Position numbers and translations under genes: made by a program
Assembly: GCF_026626665.1 (NCBI RefSeq)
Contig: NZ_JAPNKE010000002.1
Coordinates: 2,853,204-2,917,203 of the forward strand
Length of the DNA: 64,000 bases
DNA from: Nannocystis pusilla
GTDB taxonomy: Bacteria > Myxococcota_A > Polyangia > Nannocystales > Nannocystaceae
Direction of reading: 5' to 3'
The notes under the pieces: generated by a model
Told to the model about the DNA's origin: nothing
What the model saw: the letters and a program-made list of their open reading frames with translations, nothing else
Database searches by the model: none
In this document: positions 35,320-44,702 of the stretch, one piece after another
Layout of the letters: each line of letters starts with the position of its first letter
Numbering within the stretch: position 1 is the first letter of the stretch

Positions 35320-36582
35320 GTGCCGATCGCCGTCGACGTCCGTCCAGCCCCTGAACAGCTCGTCGACGCCGTCCGCAAGCTCCGCGCCGCCGGCCACGGC
35401 GACGAGCCGGCCGTCCTCGTCCACGACCTCGATCGCCTGCGCGCCAAGCTCGACGCCCTCGCCGCGGCCTTCGCCGCCCCGCGCGCCCTGCACACCGTGG
35501 CCATCAAGGCCAACCCCCTTCTAAACGTCCTGCGCGTCGTCGTGGCCGCCGGCGCCGGCCTCGAGGCCGCCTCGATCGAAGAGGTCCACCTGGCCTTGCG
35601 AGCAGGTTGCAACCCCGATCGGATCGTCTTCGACTCGCCCGCCAAGACCGAGCCCGAGCTGGCCGAGGCGCTGCGCCTGGGTCTGCGGATCAACGCCGAC
35701 AACTTCGCCGAGCTCGAGCGGATCGCCGCCCTCCACGGCCCCGCCAGCGCCAGCCGGATCGGCCTGCGGATCAACCCCGAGCTCGCCGAGGCCGCCCTCG
35801 CCCTCACCAGCGTCGGCCACCGCGGCAGCCGCTTCGGCGTCCCCCTGTCGCAGCGCCCCGCCATCGTCGACGCCTTCGTCCGCTACCCCTTCCTCACCGG
35901 CCTGCACGTCCACATCGGCTCGCAGGGCGTCACCATCCCCGAGCTCGTCGACGGCGTCGCCCGCGTGTGGCAGCTGCGGCGCGAGCTGCTCGCCGCGCGA
36001 CCTGTCCCGATCGACATGTTCGACCTCGGCGGCGGCCTGCCCGCGCAGTACCGCGACGACGCCCCGCGCCTCACCCCCGCCGCCTACGCCGCCGCCCTGC
36101 GCGCCGCCGTCCCCGACCTGTTTCACGGCGACGCCCTGCTCGTCACCGAGTTCGGCCGCGCGCTCCTGGCCGACTGCGGCTTCGTCGTCTCGCGCGTCGA
36201 GGTCGTCAAACCCGGCCCCGTCGCCGTCCTCCACGTCGGCGCCGACCTGTTCGTGCGCCGCGTCTATCGCCCCCACGAGTGGCACCACGACTTCATCGCT
36301 CTCGGCCGCGACGGCCTGCCCCTCGCCGGCGACCTCGTCCCCACCACCCTCGCCGGCCCGCTCTGCTTCGGCGGCGACGTGCTCGCCCGCGACCTCCCGC
36401 TCCCGCCGCTGTGCGTCGGCGACCACGTCCTGATCCGCGACACCGGCGCCTACACCCTGTCGATGTGGTCGCGCTACTGCAGCCGCGCGATCCCCCTGGC
36501 CCTCGGCCTCGACCGCGGCGAGGTCACCGTCCTGCGCCCGCGCGACAGCATCGCCGACGTCGTCGCCTTCTGGGGCGGCTAG
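35320..36582 (+). CDS. PLP-dependent decarboxylase, diaminopimelate/ornithine type (fold III)
   Basis: A 420-residue alanine-racemase-fold enzyme. The PLP lysine is K63 in TVAIKANP; HIGSQG and GGGLP bind the cofactor phosphate, and TEFGRALLADCG follows. The second-subunit active-site motif CExxD appears as CFGGD, with Phe in place of Glu, so true diaminopimelate decarboxylase activity is doubtful and a related substrate (ornithine, arginine or an amino acid in a biosynthetic pathway) is possible. GTG 35320 is the best start; ATG 35301 is out of frame. It may be read with the isoprenoid operon but is separated by 243 bases. The frame is intact. Confidence 0.82.
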   Translation: MPIAVDVRPAPEQLVDAVRKLRAAGHGDEPAVLVHDLDRLRAKLDALAAAFAAPRALHTVAIKANPLLNVLRVVVAAGAGLEAASIEEVHLALRAGCNPDRIVFDSPAKTEPELAEALRLGLRINADNFAELERIAALHGPASASRIGLRINPELAEAALALTSVGHRGSRFGVPLSQRPAIVDAFVRYPFLTGLHVHIGSQGVTIPELVDGVARVWQLRRELLAARPVPIDMFDLGGGLPAQYRDDAPRLTPAAYAAALRAAVPDLFHGDALLVTEFGRALLADCGFVVSRVEVVKPGPVAVLHVGADLFVRRVYRPHEWHHDFIALGRDGLPLAGDLVPTTLAGPLCFGGDVLARDLPLPPLCVGDHVLIRDTGAYTLSMWSRYCSRAIPLALGLDRGEVTVLRPRDSIADVVAFWGG

Positions 36583-37128
36583 CCCTTCAGACATGTCGTT
36601 GCGGGCATGACCCATCAGACATATCCACACCGACATGTCCCGAAGCGTCAAGCCGCCGCGCACCTCTCGTTCGCAGCGGCGCACCGGGTCGCTGCTCGAC
36701 GACGACGGCCCGCTGCCGGCGCCGCCGCAGTTCGACACGCCGTCGCCGCCGGCCCCCTTCGCAGGACGCCATCCCGACCGACGTCGTCGACGTGTCGGTG
36801 TCGCCGGTGGTGGTCGTGCCCGATGGGGGTCGGCGCGATGGTCGTGCCGGTGGTCACGTCCGGGCCGGTCGTCGGGTCGCCGCCGACTTCGCGCGCATCT
36901 CGACGGCCGCCGGCCGCTCCGCGTCTGCGCTGCGACCCGCGATTCGACCGTGCGAGATCACGCCGGAGCGCCGGCCTTCACCCCGCCGCCGGCGCCGCCG
37001 GCTCCCGCGGCGCCGAGACCCGCTTCCGGCCGCGCCGCGAGTACGAGCGCCACGCCGCATGCCCTACCCGCCCGCCAGACCCTCGCGCGCGGCGAGATTG
37101 ACCCTCCTCCGCCACCTTTCTTAAAGTC
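36583..37128. other. 546-base gap with palindromic repeats and a decayed lipoprotein remnant
   Basis: 36592-36640 holds three palindromic-family sites (AGACATGTCG, CAGACATATCC, CGACATGTCCCG). On the minus strand, about 36690-36900, two frames carry GGDPTTGPDVTTGTTIAP and TTTTGDTDTSTTSVGMAS, the Thr/Gly linker style of local lipoproteins, joined by a one-base step, but no signal peptide or stop-bounded gene can be drawn. I treat it as a probable gene relic. Confidence 0.4.
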
Positions 37129-37518
37129 ATGAATCGGAGCCGCGACGACCATGCCCTTGCCTTCGAAGAGCTCGCCACGCCCCGTGGCCGTCCCTACGTG
37201 CGCGTGGCCGTCACCGGCGAGTTCGACCTCGCCGACGCCCAGCAGTTCGTCACTCGCTTCGGCAAGGACGGGCCCTACTTCATGAAGCCCTCGATGTCGG
37301 TGGTCCCGCGCGGCACCGAGTACACCAGCGACGCGCGCAAGCACCTGCAGACCATGGGCGACGCCGGTCCGACCGCCACCGTCACCACCAGCCCGCTGGT
37401 CCGCGCCGCCGTCAACCTGATGGTGCGCCTGAGCGGGCGTAAGAACACCCTCCGCATGTTCGGCACCGAGGCCGAGGCGCTCGCCTGGCTCGACGAGCAG
37501 ATCGCGAAAACCGGCTAG
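37129..37518 (+). CDS. Small SpoIIAA/STAS-like protein, hypothetical
   Basis: A 129-residue soluble protein from ATG 37129. The pattern VRVAVTGEFDLADAQQFVTR...FMKPSMSVVPRG, then RMFGTEAEALAWLDEQ at the C-terminus, resembles SpoIIAA-like/STAS-related domains, in which the last helix typically carries 'F.tEeEAlaWL'. The assignment rests on this pattern only. Such domains act as small binding or regulatory modules. No signal peptide. The next gene on the same strand starts 76 bases later. An inline SD is weak; TTAAAG lies just upstream. Confidence 0.5.
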   Translation: MNRSRDDHALAFEELATPRGRPYVRVAVTGEFDLADAQQFVTRFGKDGPYFMKPSMSVVPRGTEYTSDARKHLQTMGDAGPTATVTTSPLVRAAVNLMVRLSGRKNTLRMFGTEAEALAWLDEQIAKTG

Positions 37519-37594
37519 CGGGACCTGTCCCTCGGGCCATCGCCGCGCTCGAACCGGGCGCGACGCTCGACCCTGCCTCCGTTATCCTTCGACC

Positions 37595-38014
37595 ATGCTC
37601 GGCGCGCTGCAGCTCCACTCACGAGAGGCCTTCCAGATCTGGCTCGCCGGCGATGTCGAGGTCCGGGACGAGCTTTACGCCCTGATCGGCGAGCCGCTCG
37701 CCACCGACCTCGACTCGCTCGACGTCCTCGAGGCCTTCCTCCTGGCCCGCTACCGCACGCAGCGCAAGATCTTGCAGCTCGGCGAGCGCGAGATCCTCGA
37801 CGCCGCGGCCCGCCACGTCGGCCTCGTCATGCTGCTCAACCTCGACGGCGCGGCCTGGGCGATCGAGCTCGACGACGAGGACAACGCCTACTACCGCCTG
37901 CCGATCGTCCGCCTCGCCGACGGCGCCGAGGAGTGCCCGCTGACGATGATCACCGCCGCGCTCGATCGCCGCAAGCGCGGCTACCTGCGCGGCATCGTCG
38001 ACAGCTACGCCTGA
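37595..38014 (+). CDS. Conserved hypothetical protein
   Basis: A 139-residue protein from ATG 37595. Mostly helical N-terminal half (EVRDELYALIGEPLATDLDS), then strands VGLVMLLNLDGAAWAIELDD and a C-terminal helix ending RRKRGYLRGIVDSYA. No signal peptide, membrane helix or motif that I recognise. The intact frame and protein-like composition support it as a real gene. It is convergent with the ferritin-like gene; a pair of palindromic-family sites (CACCTGTCCGAGAAGACACC at 38028-38047) lies between. Confidence 0.55.
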   Translation: MLGALQLHSREAFQIWLAGDVEVRDELYALIGEPLATDLDSLDVLEAFLLARYRTQRKILQLGEREILDAAARHVGLVMLLNLDGAAWAIELDDEDNAYYRLPIVRLADGAEECPLTMITAALDRRKRGYLRGIVDSYA

Positions 38015-38069
38015 CGGGCCGCGAGCGCACCTGTCCGAGAAGACACCTGCCGGCAGCGCTCGCCGCCGC

Positions 38070-38633
38070 CTAGTGGTCGAGCATCGGCTTGCCCTCGTGC
38101 GCGACCAGCAGGTCGTGCATGTCGTTGGCGTGCTCCTCTTCCTGCGCGAGGATCTTCTCGAGAAGCATCCGCGTCGTCGGGTCGTGCTCGGCGAAGTAGC
38201 GGATCATCTCGCGGTACGTCTCGATGGCGATCCGCTCGGCCACCAGGTCTTCCTTGATCATGTCGACCAGGTTCTTGCCCTCGACGTACTGCGACGCCGA
38301 GCGGCTCGACAGCCCGTCGGGGTTGAAGTTGGGCTTGCCGCCGAGCTGGTTGATGCGCTCGGCGATCCACAGCATGTGCGCCTCTTCCTCCTGCGCGTGC
38401 TCCTCGAACTCCGCCTTCACCGACTCACTGGCGATCCCGGTCGCCGTGACCGCGTGGAAGCGGTAGCGGAGGACACAGACGATCTCGGTCGCCAGCGCCT
38501 CGTTGAGCACGCGGATCGCCGTCTCGACGTCGGCGCCGTAGTTGGGCGTGAGCGCCCCCTTCTCGAGGTGCTCGCGCGCTCGCTTGCGGATGGTCGCGAT
38601 GTCGGTGGAGAAACTGCCTTGCCCTGTCGTCAT
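38070..38633 (-). CDS. Ferritin-like diiron protein (bacterioferritin/Dps-like)
   Basis: 187 residues from ATG 38633, preceded by GGAGA eight bases away. Four-helix bundle with diiron ligands in the expected order: EALATEIVCVLRYRFHAVTA (Glu, helix A), EFEEHAQEEEAHMLWIAERI (Glu and E-x2-H, helix B), EDLVAERIAIETYREMIRYF (Glu, helix C) and AQEEEHANDMHDLL (E-x2-H, helix D). The family stores or oxidises iron, often against oxidative stress. This version lacks the bacterioferritin methionine haem ligand as far as I can tell. A cytoplasmic location is implied by the absence of a signal. Confidence 0.85.
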   Translation of the reverse strand: MTTGQGSFSTDIATIRKRAREHLEKGALTPNYGADVETAIRVLNEALATEIVCVLRYRFHAVTATGIASESVKAEFEEHAQEEEAHMLWIAERINQLGGKPNFNPDGLSSRSASQYVEGKNLVDMIKEDLVAERIAIETYREMIRYFAEHDPTTRMLLEKILAQEEEHANDMHDLLVAHEGKPMLDH

Positions 38634-39145
38634 GGCTTCTCCATGGCACGAGCGCGGCGGCACGCACCTGCACGCCGGCGACGCTTCCCGCTCCCCCCGT
38701 AAAACCGTCCCAATCGGCCTCCCACGGCCCATCGCCGGGCCCGCCGCGGACTCGGCGCCAGCCTCGGCCGACCTCGCCAGGCCGCTGGGCGCTAGGCGCG
38801 CCTCACAACGCTCGAGCTCGCTGGATCTGGACCTGTCCTGAAGACCAGCTCCCGTCGGACGCCGAACTCGAGTTCGCGGAACTCGTCCGCACCTCGCGGG
38901 CGACCGAATTCGTACCTGTCCCGAAGAACAGCGAGCCAAGTTGGGCGACGCCTCGAGGGAAGAAGGACCCGTCGGTCCCGCGCGGTCGCCTACGCCCACA
39001 CGCGCCAGCGTGCTGCACTGCGACCTCCAGCCGGAGAACGTGTCACGGCGCGCCGCATCGGCGCCGCTGCTGCCGAGCGCGGCCCGTCGCAGTCGCGGGC
39101 CTCACCCGACCCCACCAGCCCCGCGACCAGCGCTGCCCGGCGGCC
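38634..39145. other. 512-base gap, palindromic sites but no gene
   Basis: Two palindromic-family hairpins are visible: CCTGTCCTGAAGACCAG near 38832 and CCTGTCCCGAAGAACAG near 38915. Translations in all frames are Arg/Pro/Ser-rich and not protein-like. It lies upstream of the ferritin-like gene and behind the P450 stop. Confidence 0.45.
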
Positions 39146-40396
39146 TCAACCGGCAGCGCGCAGCGGCGCCAGCCCGACAGGAAACGCGATCGGCCGCCCC
39201 CCGTCGCGCCGCAGCGGCCCCGACAGGTGGAACTCGTGGCCGAGCAGCGCCTTGCAGGTCTCGCGGATCGCCGCGGTCGCCACCTGGCGGGCCACGCACG
39301 CGTGCGGCCCCTCGCCGAACAGGAAGTCGGGGTGCTCCGGCCGGTCGACGCGGAAGTGCTCCGGCTCGTCCACGCGCGCCGGATCGAAGGCCGCGGCCGC
39401 AGTCGCCACCACCACCGTCGCGCCCGCGGGGACGACCACCTCGTCGGCTGTCCCTTGGGCCAGGTGATGACTCTGCCCGCAGATCCGCGCCAGCATCAGG
39501 CGCGGCGGCGAGAACCGCAGCGCCTCGCGCAGCACCGCCCACAGCTTGTCGTCGTCGCCGCTCGCCGCCGCCGCGCGGGCCACCTGCAGCGCGCCCGGGC
39601 GGTCGATCAGCTCGCCGAGCGCCAGCGAGATCGACGCCGCGATCGGCTCGACCCCCGCCACCAGCAACCCCAGCAGCACCTCGCGCAGGCGACGCTCCTC
39701 GAGCCGCAGGTGCGTCACGTTCTGCAGCGCCACCAGCCGGCCCAGCACGTCGTCGCCGGCCATCCGCCCCGACGACCGCTGAGCCCGGCGCGAGGCCACC
39801 ATCGTATCCGTGTAACCGCCGAGCTCCGCCGCGGCCGCGCGCGCCTCCTCGTGGATCTCGCTGTCGCCCGTCGGGTTGCGCTCGATGTCGCGGCCGATGG
39901 CGTCGACCCACCGCACCAGCGTGCTCTCCTCCGGACCTCCGACCCCGATGTACTCGGCGGCCACGCGACCGGCCACGACGTGGGCCAGATCTCGCACCAC
40001 CTCGAAGCGACCCTGGCGGTAACCGGCCGAGACCGCCGCGGTGGCCGCCTCGTGGGCGATCGCCGCCACCCGGTCGGCATCGTCGCCGCGGACGCACAGC
40101 CGCACCAACGCCGCCTCCGCCGCCGCGCGCGGCCCCTCGCGCTCGTCGAGCGAGAACCCGCCGAACAGCGCCTGTCGCCTGGCCTCGAGGGCATGTCCCA
40201 AGAACACATCGCCGCGGGTCAGCACCTCGATCGCCTCGGCCTGGCGCGTCACGACCACCAGGTTCGGCGCGGCGAAGATCGGCCGCTCGCGCTGCAGCTC
40301 GGCGAACAGCTCGCGCGGGCGCTCCGCCAGCCACCGCAACGTCAGGGCCCTGCGCGCTCCGGCCTCGCTCGCCGCGTACTCGCGGAGAAAGCTCAT
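39146..40396 (-). CDS. Cytochrome P450, atypical I-helix
   Basis: 416 residues from ATG 40396. The K-helix E-x2-R is Glu291/Arg294 (REALRFSPP), and the haem loop FLFGEGPHACVARQ places the thiolate ligand at Cys367. The I-helix reads LLVAGVEPIAAS, so the conserved proton-delivery Thr is replaced by Pro251, and the residue two after the cysteine is Ala rather than Gly. Such changes occur in P450s with peroxygenase or other special chemistry, as well as in inactive or specialised forms. Substrate unknown. It lies downstream of the haem-pathway gene on the same strand, 133 bases away. No redox partner is nearby. Confidence 0.85.
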   Translation of the reverse strand: MSFLREYAASEAGARRALTLRWLAERPRELFAELQRERPIFAAPNLVVVTRQAEAIEVLTRGDVFLGHALEARRQALFGGFSLDEREGPRAAAEAALVRLCVRGDDADRVAAIAHEAATAAVSAGYRQGRFEVVRDLAHVVAGRVAAEYIGVGGPEESTLVRWVDAIGRDIERNPTGDSEIHEEARAAAAELGGYTDTMVASRRAQRSSGRMAGDDVLGRLVALQNVTHLRLEERRLREVLLGLLVAGVEPIAASISLALGELIDRPGALQVARAAAASGDDDKLWAVLREALRFSPPRLMLARICGQSHHLAQGTADEVVVPAGATVVVATAAAAFDPARVDEPEHFRVDRPEHPDFLFGEGPHACVARQVATAAIRETCKALLGHEFHLSGPLRRDGGRPIAFPVGLAPLRAAG

Positions 40397-40529
40397 CGCC
40401 CAACGATACCGGTCCGCCCGGCAACGGACAAATGCTCGGCCACCCGCGCGGCCGGCGTGAACCTCCCCGCGCATCCGCGATCGCCGGTCCTGCCCGCGGC
40501 CCGGCCGCCGCGGGTCCGACCCGCGGGTG

Positions 40530-42089
40530 TCATCCGCGGCTCATGGCCTCGACCACCGCCGCCAGCATCGCCTCGTCCGTCAGCCCGCCGGCGACCGCGT
40601 CGGCGTGCAGGTCCATCGACTCCAGCGCACCCGCCGTCACCGGTCCGAGCGCGATCAGCCGCGCCCTTCGCAGCACCTCGCGGGTCAGCGCCTCACCGTG
40701 GGCCTCCATCAGCGTCTCCACGAAGTGTCGCGCAGTCTTGCCGCTGGCGAAGCAGATCGCGTCGGTGCCCTCGCCGCCGTGCTCCGGCGGCAGCAGCGAG
40801 CGCGTCAGCAGCCCCGGCACCTTCGGGCGGATCACGCGGTAGCCGATCACCAGGCGGTAGCTCCCGCCCGCCGCGCGCACCGCCTCCGCGATCAGGTCGC
40901 GGCCCTCGTCGGCGCGCACGTGCAACCAGCGCCGGGCCAGCAGCCCGCGCGAGCCGAGCGTCTCGACCAGCCCCTCCGAGCGGGCCGCCGACGGCACGAT
41001 GTCCGGCCGGATCCCGCGCTCCCAGCACGCGGTCGCGGTGCCGGTGCCGATCGCCGCCAGGCACTTGCCGTGCAGCGCGCGGACGTCGAGCTCGAGCCCG
41101 GCGAGCGCGTCGAACCACGCGCGCACCCCGTTCGGGCTCGACAAAATCACTCCGTCGATCTCGTCGAGGCTCTGGGCCGCCGTGCTCAGCGCCGCCAGAT
41201 CCTCGGGCGGCGCGATGTCGAGGCACGGCACCGACACCGCGTCGGCGCCTTGGCCGGCGAGCAGCTGCAGCAGCTCGCTGGCCTGATGCCGCGCCCGCGT
41301 CACCACCACGCGCTTGCCGAACAGCGGCCGGCGCTCGAACCACTGCGTCGTCCGCCGCAGGTCGACCACGCTGCCGACCACCATCACCGCCGGCGGGCGC
41401 AGCCCTTCGGCCTCCACGCGGTCGGCGATCTGGGCCAGCGGCGCGATCACGGTGCGCTGGATCCCGCGGGTGCCCCAGCGGATCACCGCCGACGGCGTCG
41501 CCGGATCGCGCCCGGCCGCGATCAGCCGCTCCGCGTTCTGCCGGCAGTTGCGGACGCTCATCATCAGCACCAGCGTACCTGTCCCTTTGGCCAGGTGCTC
41601 CCAGTCGACCGCCCGGCCGCCCTTCTCGTACGCCTCGTAGCCGGACACCAGGCTGACGCAGGGCGCGTGGTCGCGGTGCGTCACCGGGATGCCGGCCGCC
41701 TCGGGCGCGGCGATCGCCGCGCTGACCCCGGGCACGAACTCGAACGGGATCCCGCGGGCCGCCAGCACCTCGGCCTCTTCGGCGCCGCGGCCGAACACCA
41801 TCGGGTCGCCGCCCTTGAGGCGCACCACGAACAGGCCGGCCGCCGCGCGCTCGACCATCAGACGATTGATCGCCTCCTGGTCCGGCACCGGCTCGCCGTG
41901 AGCCCCGCCGTGAGGGCTCTCGGTGCGCTGGAACAGGTGGACGTCCGCGCGGCAATGGGAGAAGAGGGCCGGATTGACCAGGTAATCCGCGATCACCACG
42001 TCCGCGCGGGTCAGCCGCTCGCGGCCCGCCAGGGTGAGGAGTTCCGGGTCCCAGGGACCGGCGCCGACGATCGAGACGAAGCCCGTCAC
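40530..42089 (-). CDS. Fused uroporphyrinogen-III C-methyltransferase and uroporphyrinogen-III synthase
   Basis: 519 residues from GTG 42089. The N-terminal half is a SUMT/CobA enzyme: VSIVGAGPWDPELLTL, ERLTRADVVIADYLV and RLKGGDPMVFGRGAEEAEVL bind S-adenosylmethionine. The C-terminal half (from about residue 255, GKRVVVTRARHQASELL) is a HemD uroporphyrinogen-III synthase, with SSPNGVRAWFDAL and CFASGKTARHFVETL motifs. Thus one polypeptide both makes uroporphyrinogen III and methylates it to precorrin-2, the branch point to sirohaem and cobalamin. Such CobA-HemD fusions are known in several phyla. The start is divergent from MnmG, 496 bases away. The frame is intact. Confidence 0.92.
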   Translation of the reverse strand: MTGFVSIVGAGPWDPELLTLAGRERLTRADVVIADYLVNPALFSHCRADVHLFQRTESPHGGAHGEPVPDQEAINRLMVERAAAGLFVVRLKGGDPMVFGRGAEEAEVLAARGIPFEFVPGVSAAIAAPEAAGIPVTHRDHAPCVSLVSGYEAYEKGGRAVDWEHLAKGTGTLVLMMSVRNCRQNAERLIAAGRDPATPSAVIRWGTRGIQRTVIAPLAQIADRVEAEGLRPPAVMVVGSVVDLRRTTQWFERRPLFGKRVVVTRARHQASELLQLLAGQGADAVSVPCLDIAPPEDLAALSTAAQSLDEIDGVILSSPNGVRAWFDALAGLELDVRALHGKCLAAIGTGTATACWERGIRPDIVPSAARSEGLVETLGSRGLLARRWLHVRADEGRDLIAEAVRAAGGSYRLVIGYRVIRPKVPGLLTRSLLPPEHGGEGTDAICFASGKTARHFVETLMEAHGEALTREVLRRARLIALGPVTAGALESMDLHADAVAGGLTDEAMLAAVVEAMSRG

Positions 42090-42585
42090 GTCGGCAAAGA
42101 TAGCCCACCTACCGACGAATGGCTCCAAGGACGCGCGCGTCCGCGCCCCCGCCCGCGGAAAGCCGCGGCATGTCCGCGACCCCCGCGTCCCAGGGGCGCA
42201 CTCGCGCGCCTCCGCGGCTCGGCGCCCGCCGCCCTCACGGCCCGCGTCCGCGAGCCCGCCGGCGACTTGCTCGATTCCCGTCCGACCTCCTGCGACGCAT
42301 GTCAGCCCCGATGCTCCCCGCTCCACGGCTCCGCTCGACCGCGACCGATGCTCCTCGCACGTCAGCCCGGGCCTGCTGATTACGAATCAGCTGCTCTGCT
42401 GGCGGCACACCAGCCCGGGAAGCTCTACCAGCGACCCTATCGGCGGCCAACTACCATGACGCGCGAACCCGCGCAAGCCGCCCCCCGGCGCCTCGATCCA
42501 GGGCCGCCCGCCGCGCTCTTGGGGGTACGTGGGGCCTCGCGCCGGCGCTTGGACGCTCGCCGCGGTCTGCTACCCTCGCGCCGCC
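42090..42585. other. Divergent gap with a tRNA-Thr-like anticodon-arm fragment
   Basis: Between the haem gene and mnmG. At 42371-42397 the plus strand carries CTGCTGATTACGAATCAGCT and flanks that match the anticodon arm of the tRNA-Thr at 51556-51631 over about 26 bases, flanked by a 9-base direct repeat CAGCCCGGG (42363-42371 and 42412-42420). No full cloverleaf is present. No gene is supported. Confidence 0.55.
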
Positions 42586-44342
42586 GTGGAACCCGTCGTC
42601 ATCGTCGTCGGAGCCGGACATGCCGGGCTGGAGGCCGCTTTCGCCGCCGCGCGGGTCGGCGCGCGCGTCCTCGTCGTCACCGGCAGCCTCAAGACGATCG
42701 GCCAGACCCCCTGCAACCCCAGCGTGGGCGGCGTCGCCAAGGGTCACCTCGTCAAGGAGATCGAGGCCATGGGCGGCTTCATGGGCCGCGCCGCCGACGC
42801 CTGCGCCATCCACGGCCGCGTCCTCAACCGCTCCAAGGGCCCGGCGGTGCGCAGCACCCGGGTCCAGGTCGACAAGGCTCGCTACGGCGAATACGCCCGC
42901 GCCGCCCTCCTCGGCCACCCGCGCGTGCGCGTCGTCGAGGGCCTCGTCGCCGCCGTCCACCTCGAGGGCCAGCGGGCCCGCGGCGTCGTCCTCGAGGACG
43001 GCGCCATCGTCCCCGGCGACGCCGTCGTCGTCACCACCGGCACCTTCCTCGGCGGCCTCCTCCACACCGGCGAGCGCACCACCCCTGGCGGCCGCGTCGG
43101 CGAGCCGCCGGCCCTGGCCCTGTCCGAGCACCTGCGCGCCCTCGGCTTCGCCCTGCGCCGCCTCAAGACCGGCACCCCTGCGCGGCTCGACGGCCGCACC
43201 CTCGACTACGCGCGCACCGAGGAGCAGCCGAGCGAGGACCCGCTGCCGCGCTTCACCTTGCCCGACGACGGCCCCCCGCCCGTCCTCGCCCAGGTCCCGT
43301 GCTGGATCACCTGGACCACCGAGGCCACCCACGAGCTCGTGCGCCAAAACCTCCACCGCTCGGCCATGTACAGCGGCCAGGTCGTCGGCCGCGGCCCGCG
43401 CTACTGCCCCTCGCTCGAGGACAAGATCGTCCGCTTCGCCGCCCGCGACCGCCACCAGATCTTCCTCGAGCCCGAGGGCCTCGGCACCGACAGCGTCTAT
43501 CCCGGCGGGATCTCGACCAGCCTGCCCGCCGACGTGCAGGAGGCCTTCATCCGCACCATTCCTGGCCTCGAGCGGGCCGTCATGCTGCGCCCCGGCTACG
43601 CCGTCGAGTACGACGCCGTCGACGCCCGCGACCTCGACCACACCTTGCGCGCGCGCGACATCCCCGGCCTGTGGTTCGCCGGCCAGATCAACGGCACCTC
43701 CGGCTACGAGGAGGCCGGCGCCCAGGGCCTCCTCGCCGGCGCCAACGCGGCCCTCGCCGCCCTGGGGCGCCCCCGCTCGTCCTCGGCCGCGAGCACGCCT
43801 ACGCCGGCGTCATGATCGACGACCTCGTCACCCAGGGCTGCGACGAGCCCTACCGCATGTTCACCGCGCGCGCCGAGTACCGCCTGCTCTTGCGCGAGGA
43901 CAACGCCGACGCCCGCCTTTCGGACATGTCCTTTGCAGCAGGTCTCATCGACCCTGTCCGTTACGACAGGGCCCGCGCCCGCGGCGAGCGCGTCCAGCAG
44001 CTGCTCGCGCGCCCCGACCCCGACGCCCCCGCGTGGCTGAGCGAGCGGGCCGAGTCGCAGCGCTGCTACGCCGGCTTCCTCGAGCGCCAGGAGAAGGAGA
44101 TCCGGGTGATGCGGGGCGGCGCGACCGACCTCCCGATCGACCCCGACACCGACTACCGCCGCCTCCCCGGCCTCACCTCCGAGGCCGCCGAGCGGTTCGC
44201 CCGCGTGCGTCCGACCAGCACCGGCCAGGCCGCGCGGATCCCCGGCATCACCCCCGCCGCTCTGATGTGCCTGTGGGCCCACGTGCGCGCCGCCCAGCGC
44301 CGCGCCGAGGCGGCCGCCCTCGCCGCCGCCCATCCGCGCTGA
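42586..44342 (+). CDS. mnmG: tRNA uridine 5-carboxymethylaminomethyl modification enzyme MnmG, one frameshift
   Basis: GTG 42586 opens [20 protein letters not shown] with the FAD motif [10 protein letters not shown], followed by [20 protein letters not shown], the MnmG signature. Near 43775 one C is missing from a C-run (GGCGCCCCCGC): LAALGRP joins [19 protein letters not shown] in the next frame, which carries the rest ([19 protein letters not shown]) to the stop. The restored length of 585 residues is a little short of the usual 620-630. MnmG acts with MnmE to modify wobble U34 of several tRNAs. A palindromic site GGACATGTCC (43922-43931) lies in frame at a variable position after REDNADARL. 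Confidence 0.92.
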
Positions 44343-44702
44343 TAGCAGCCCCGCCTCGTCTCTCACCACCTCCTACCGTGTGGCCGGCGCCACCGGCCCG
44401 CGAAGGCCCCGGCGCGTGGTGCCTCGCGTCGCCGTTCGCGACCGACTCTGCACAATCATGATTCGCATCACCGCGCGCACCTCCGCCGCGGCCAATGTCG
44501 TGACCGCCACACCCCACATTGCCCGCGACGCGAAGCCGCGCGCTCCCGTTCCCGCCGATTCGCCCCGTTCCCCCTCTCCAGCCGCTCCTGCGGGTCGTGG
44601 GCGGGGGCGCGGCGTCCGGGTCACATCAATATAGTTGATCATGCCGAGCGGAAATGTGGGCACATGCTGAGGACGGACAGCCGCGATCCAGCGAGGCCCG
44701 AC
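44343..44702. other. 360-base gap with an A/T-rich inverted repeat
   Basis: The most A/T-rich spot nearby is ATCAA-TATAG-TTGAT at 44625-44639, a perfect 5-bp inverted repeat about 60 bases before the lipoprotein start. It could be an operator or part of a promoter. The rest holds no gene. Confidence 0.4.

Noticed and set aside
43768..43800. Programmed frameshifting in mnmG
   Set aside because: No slippery-site plus pseudoknot pattern was evident, the break is at a C-run and many unrelated genes in the window show the same kind of break, so a base-call error is simpler.
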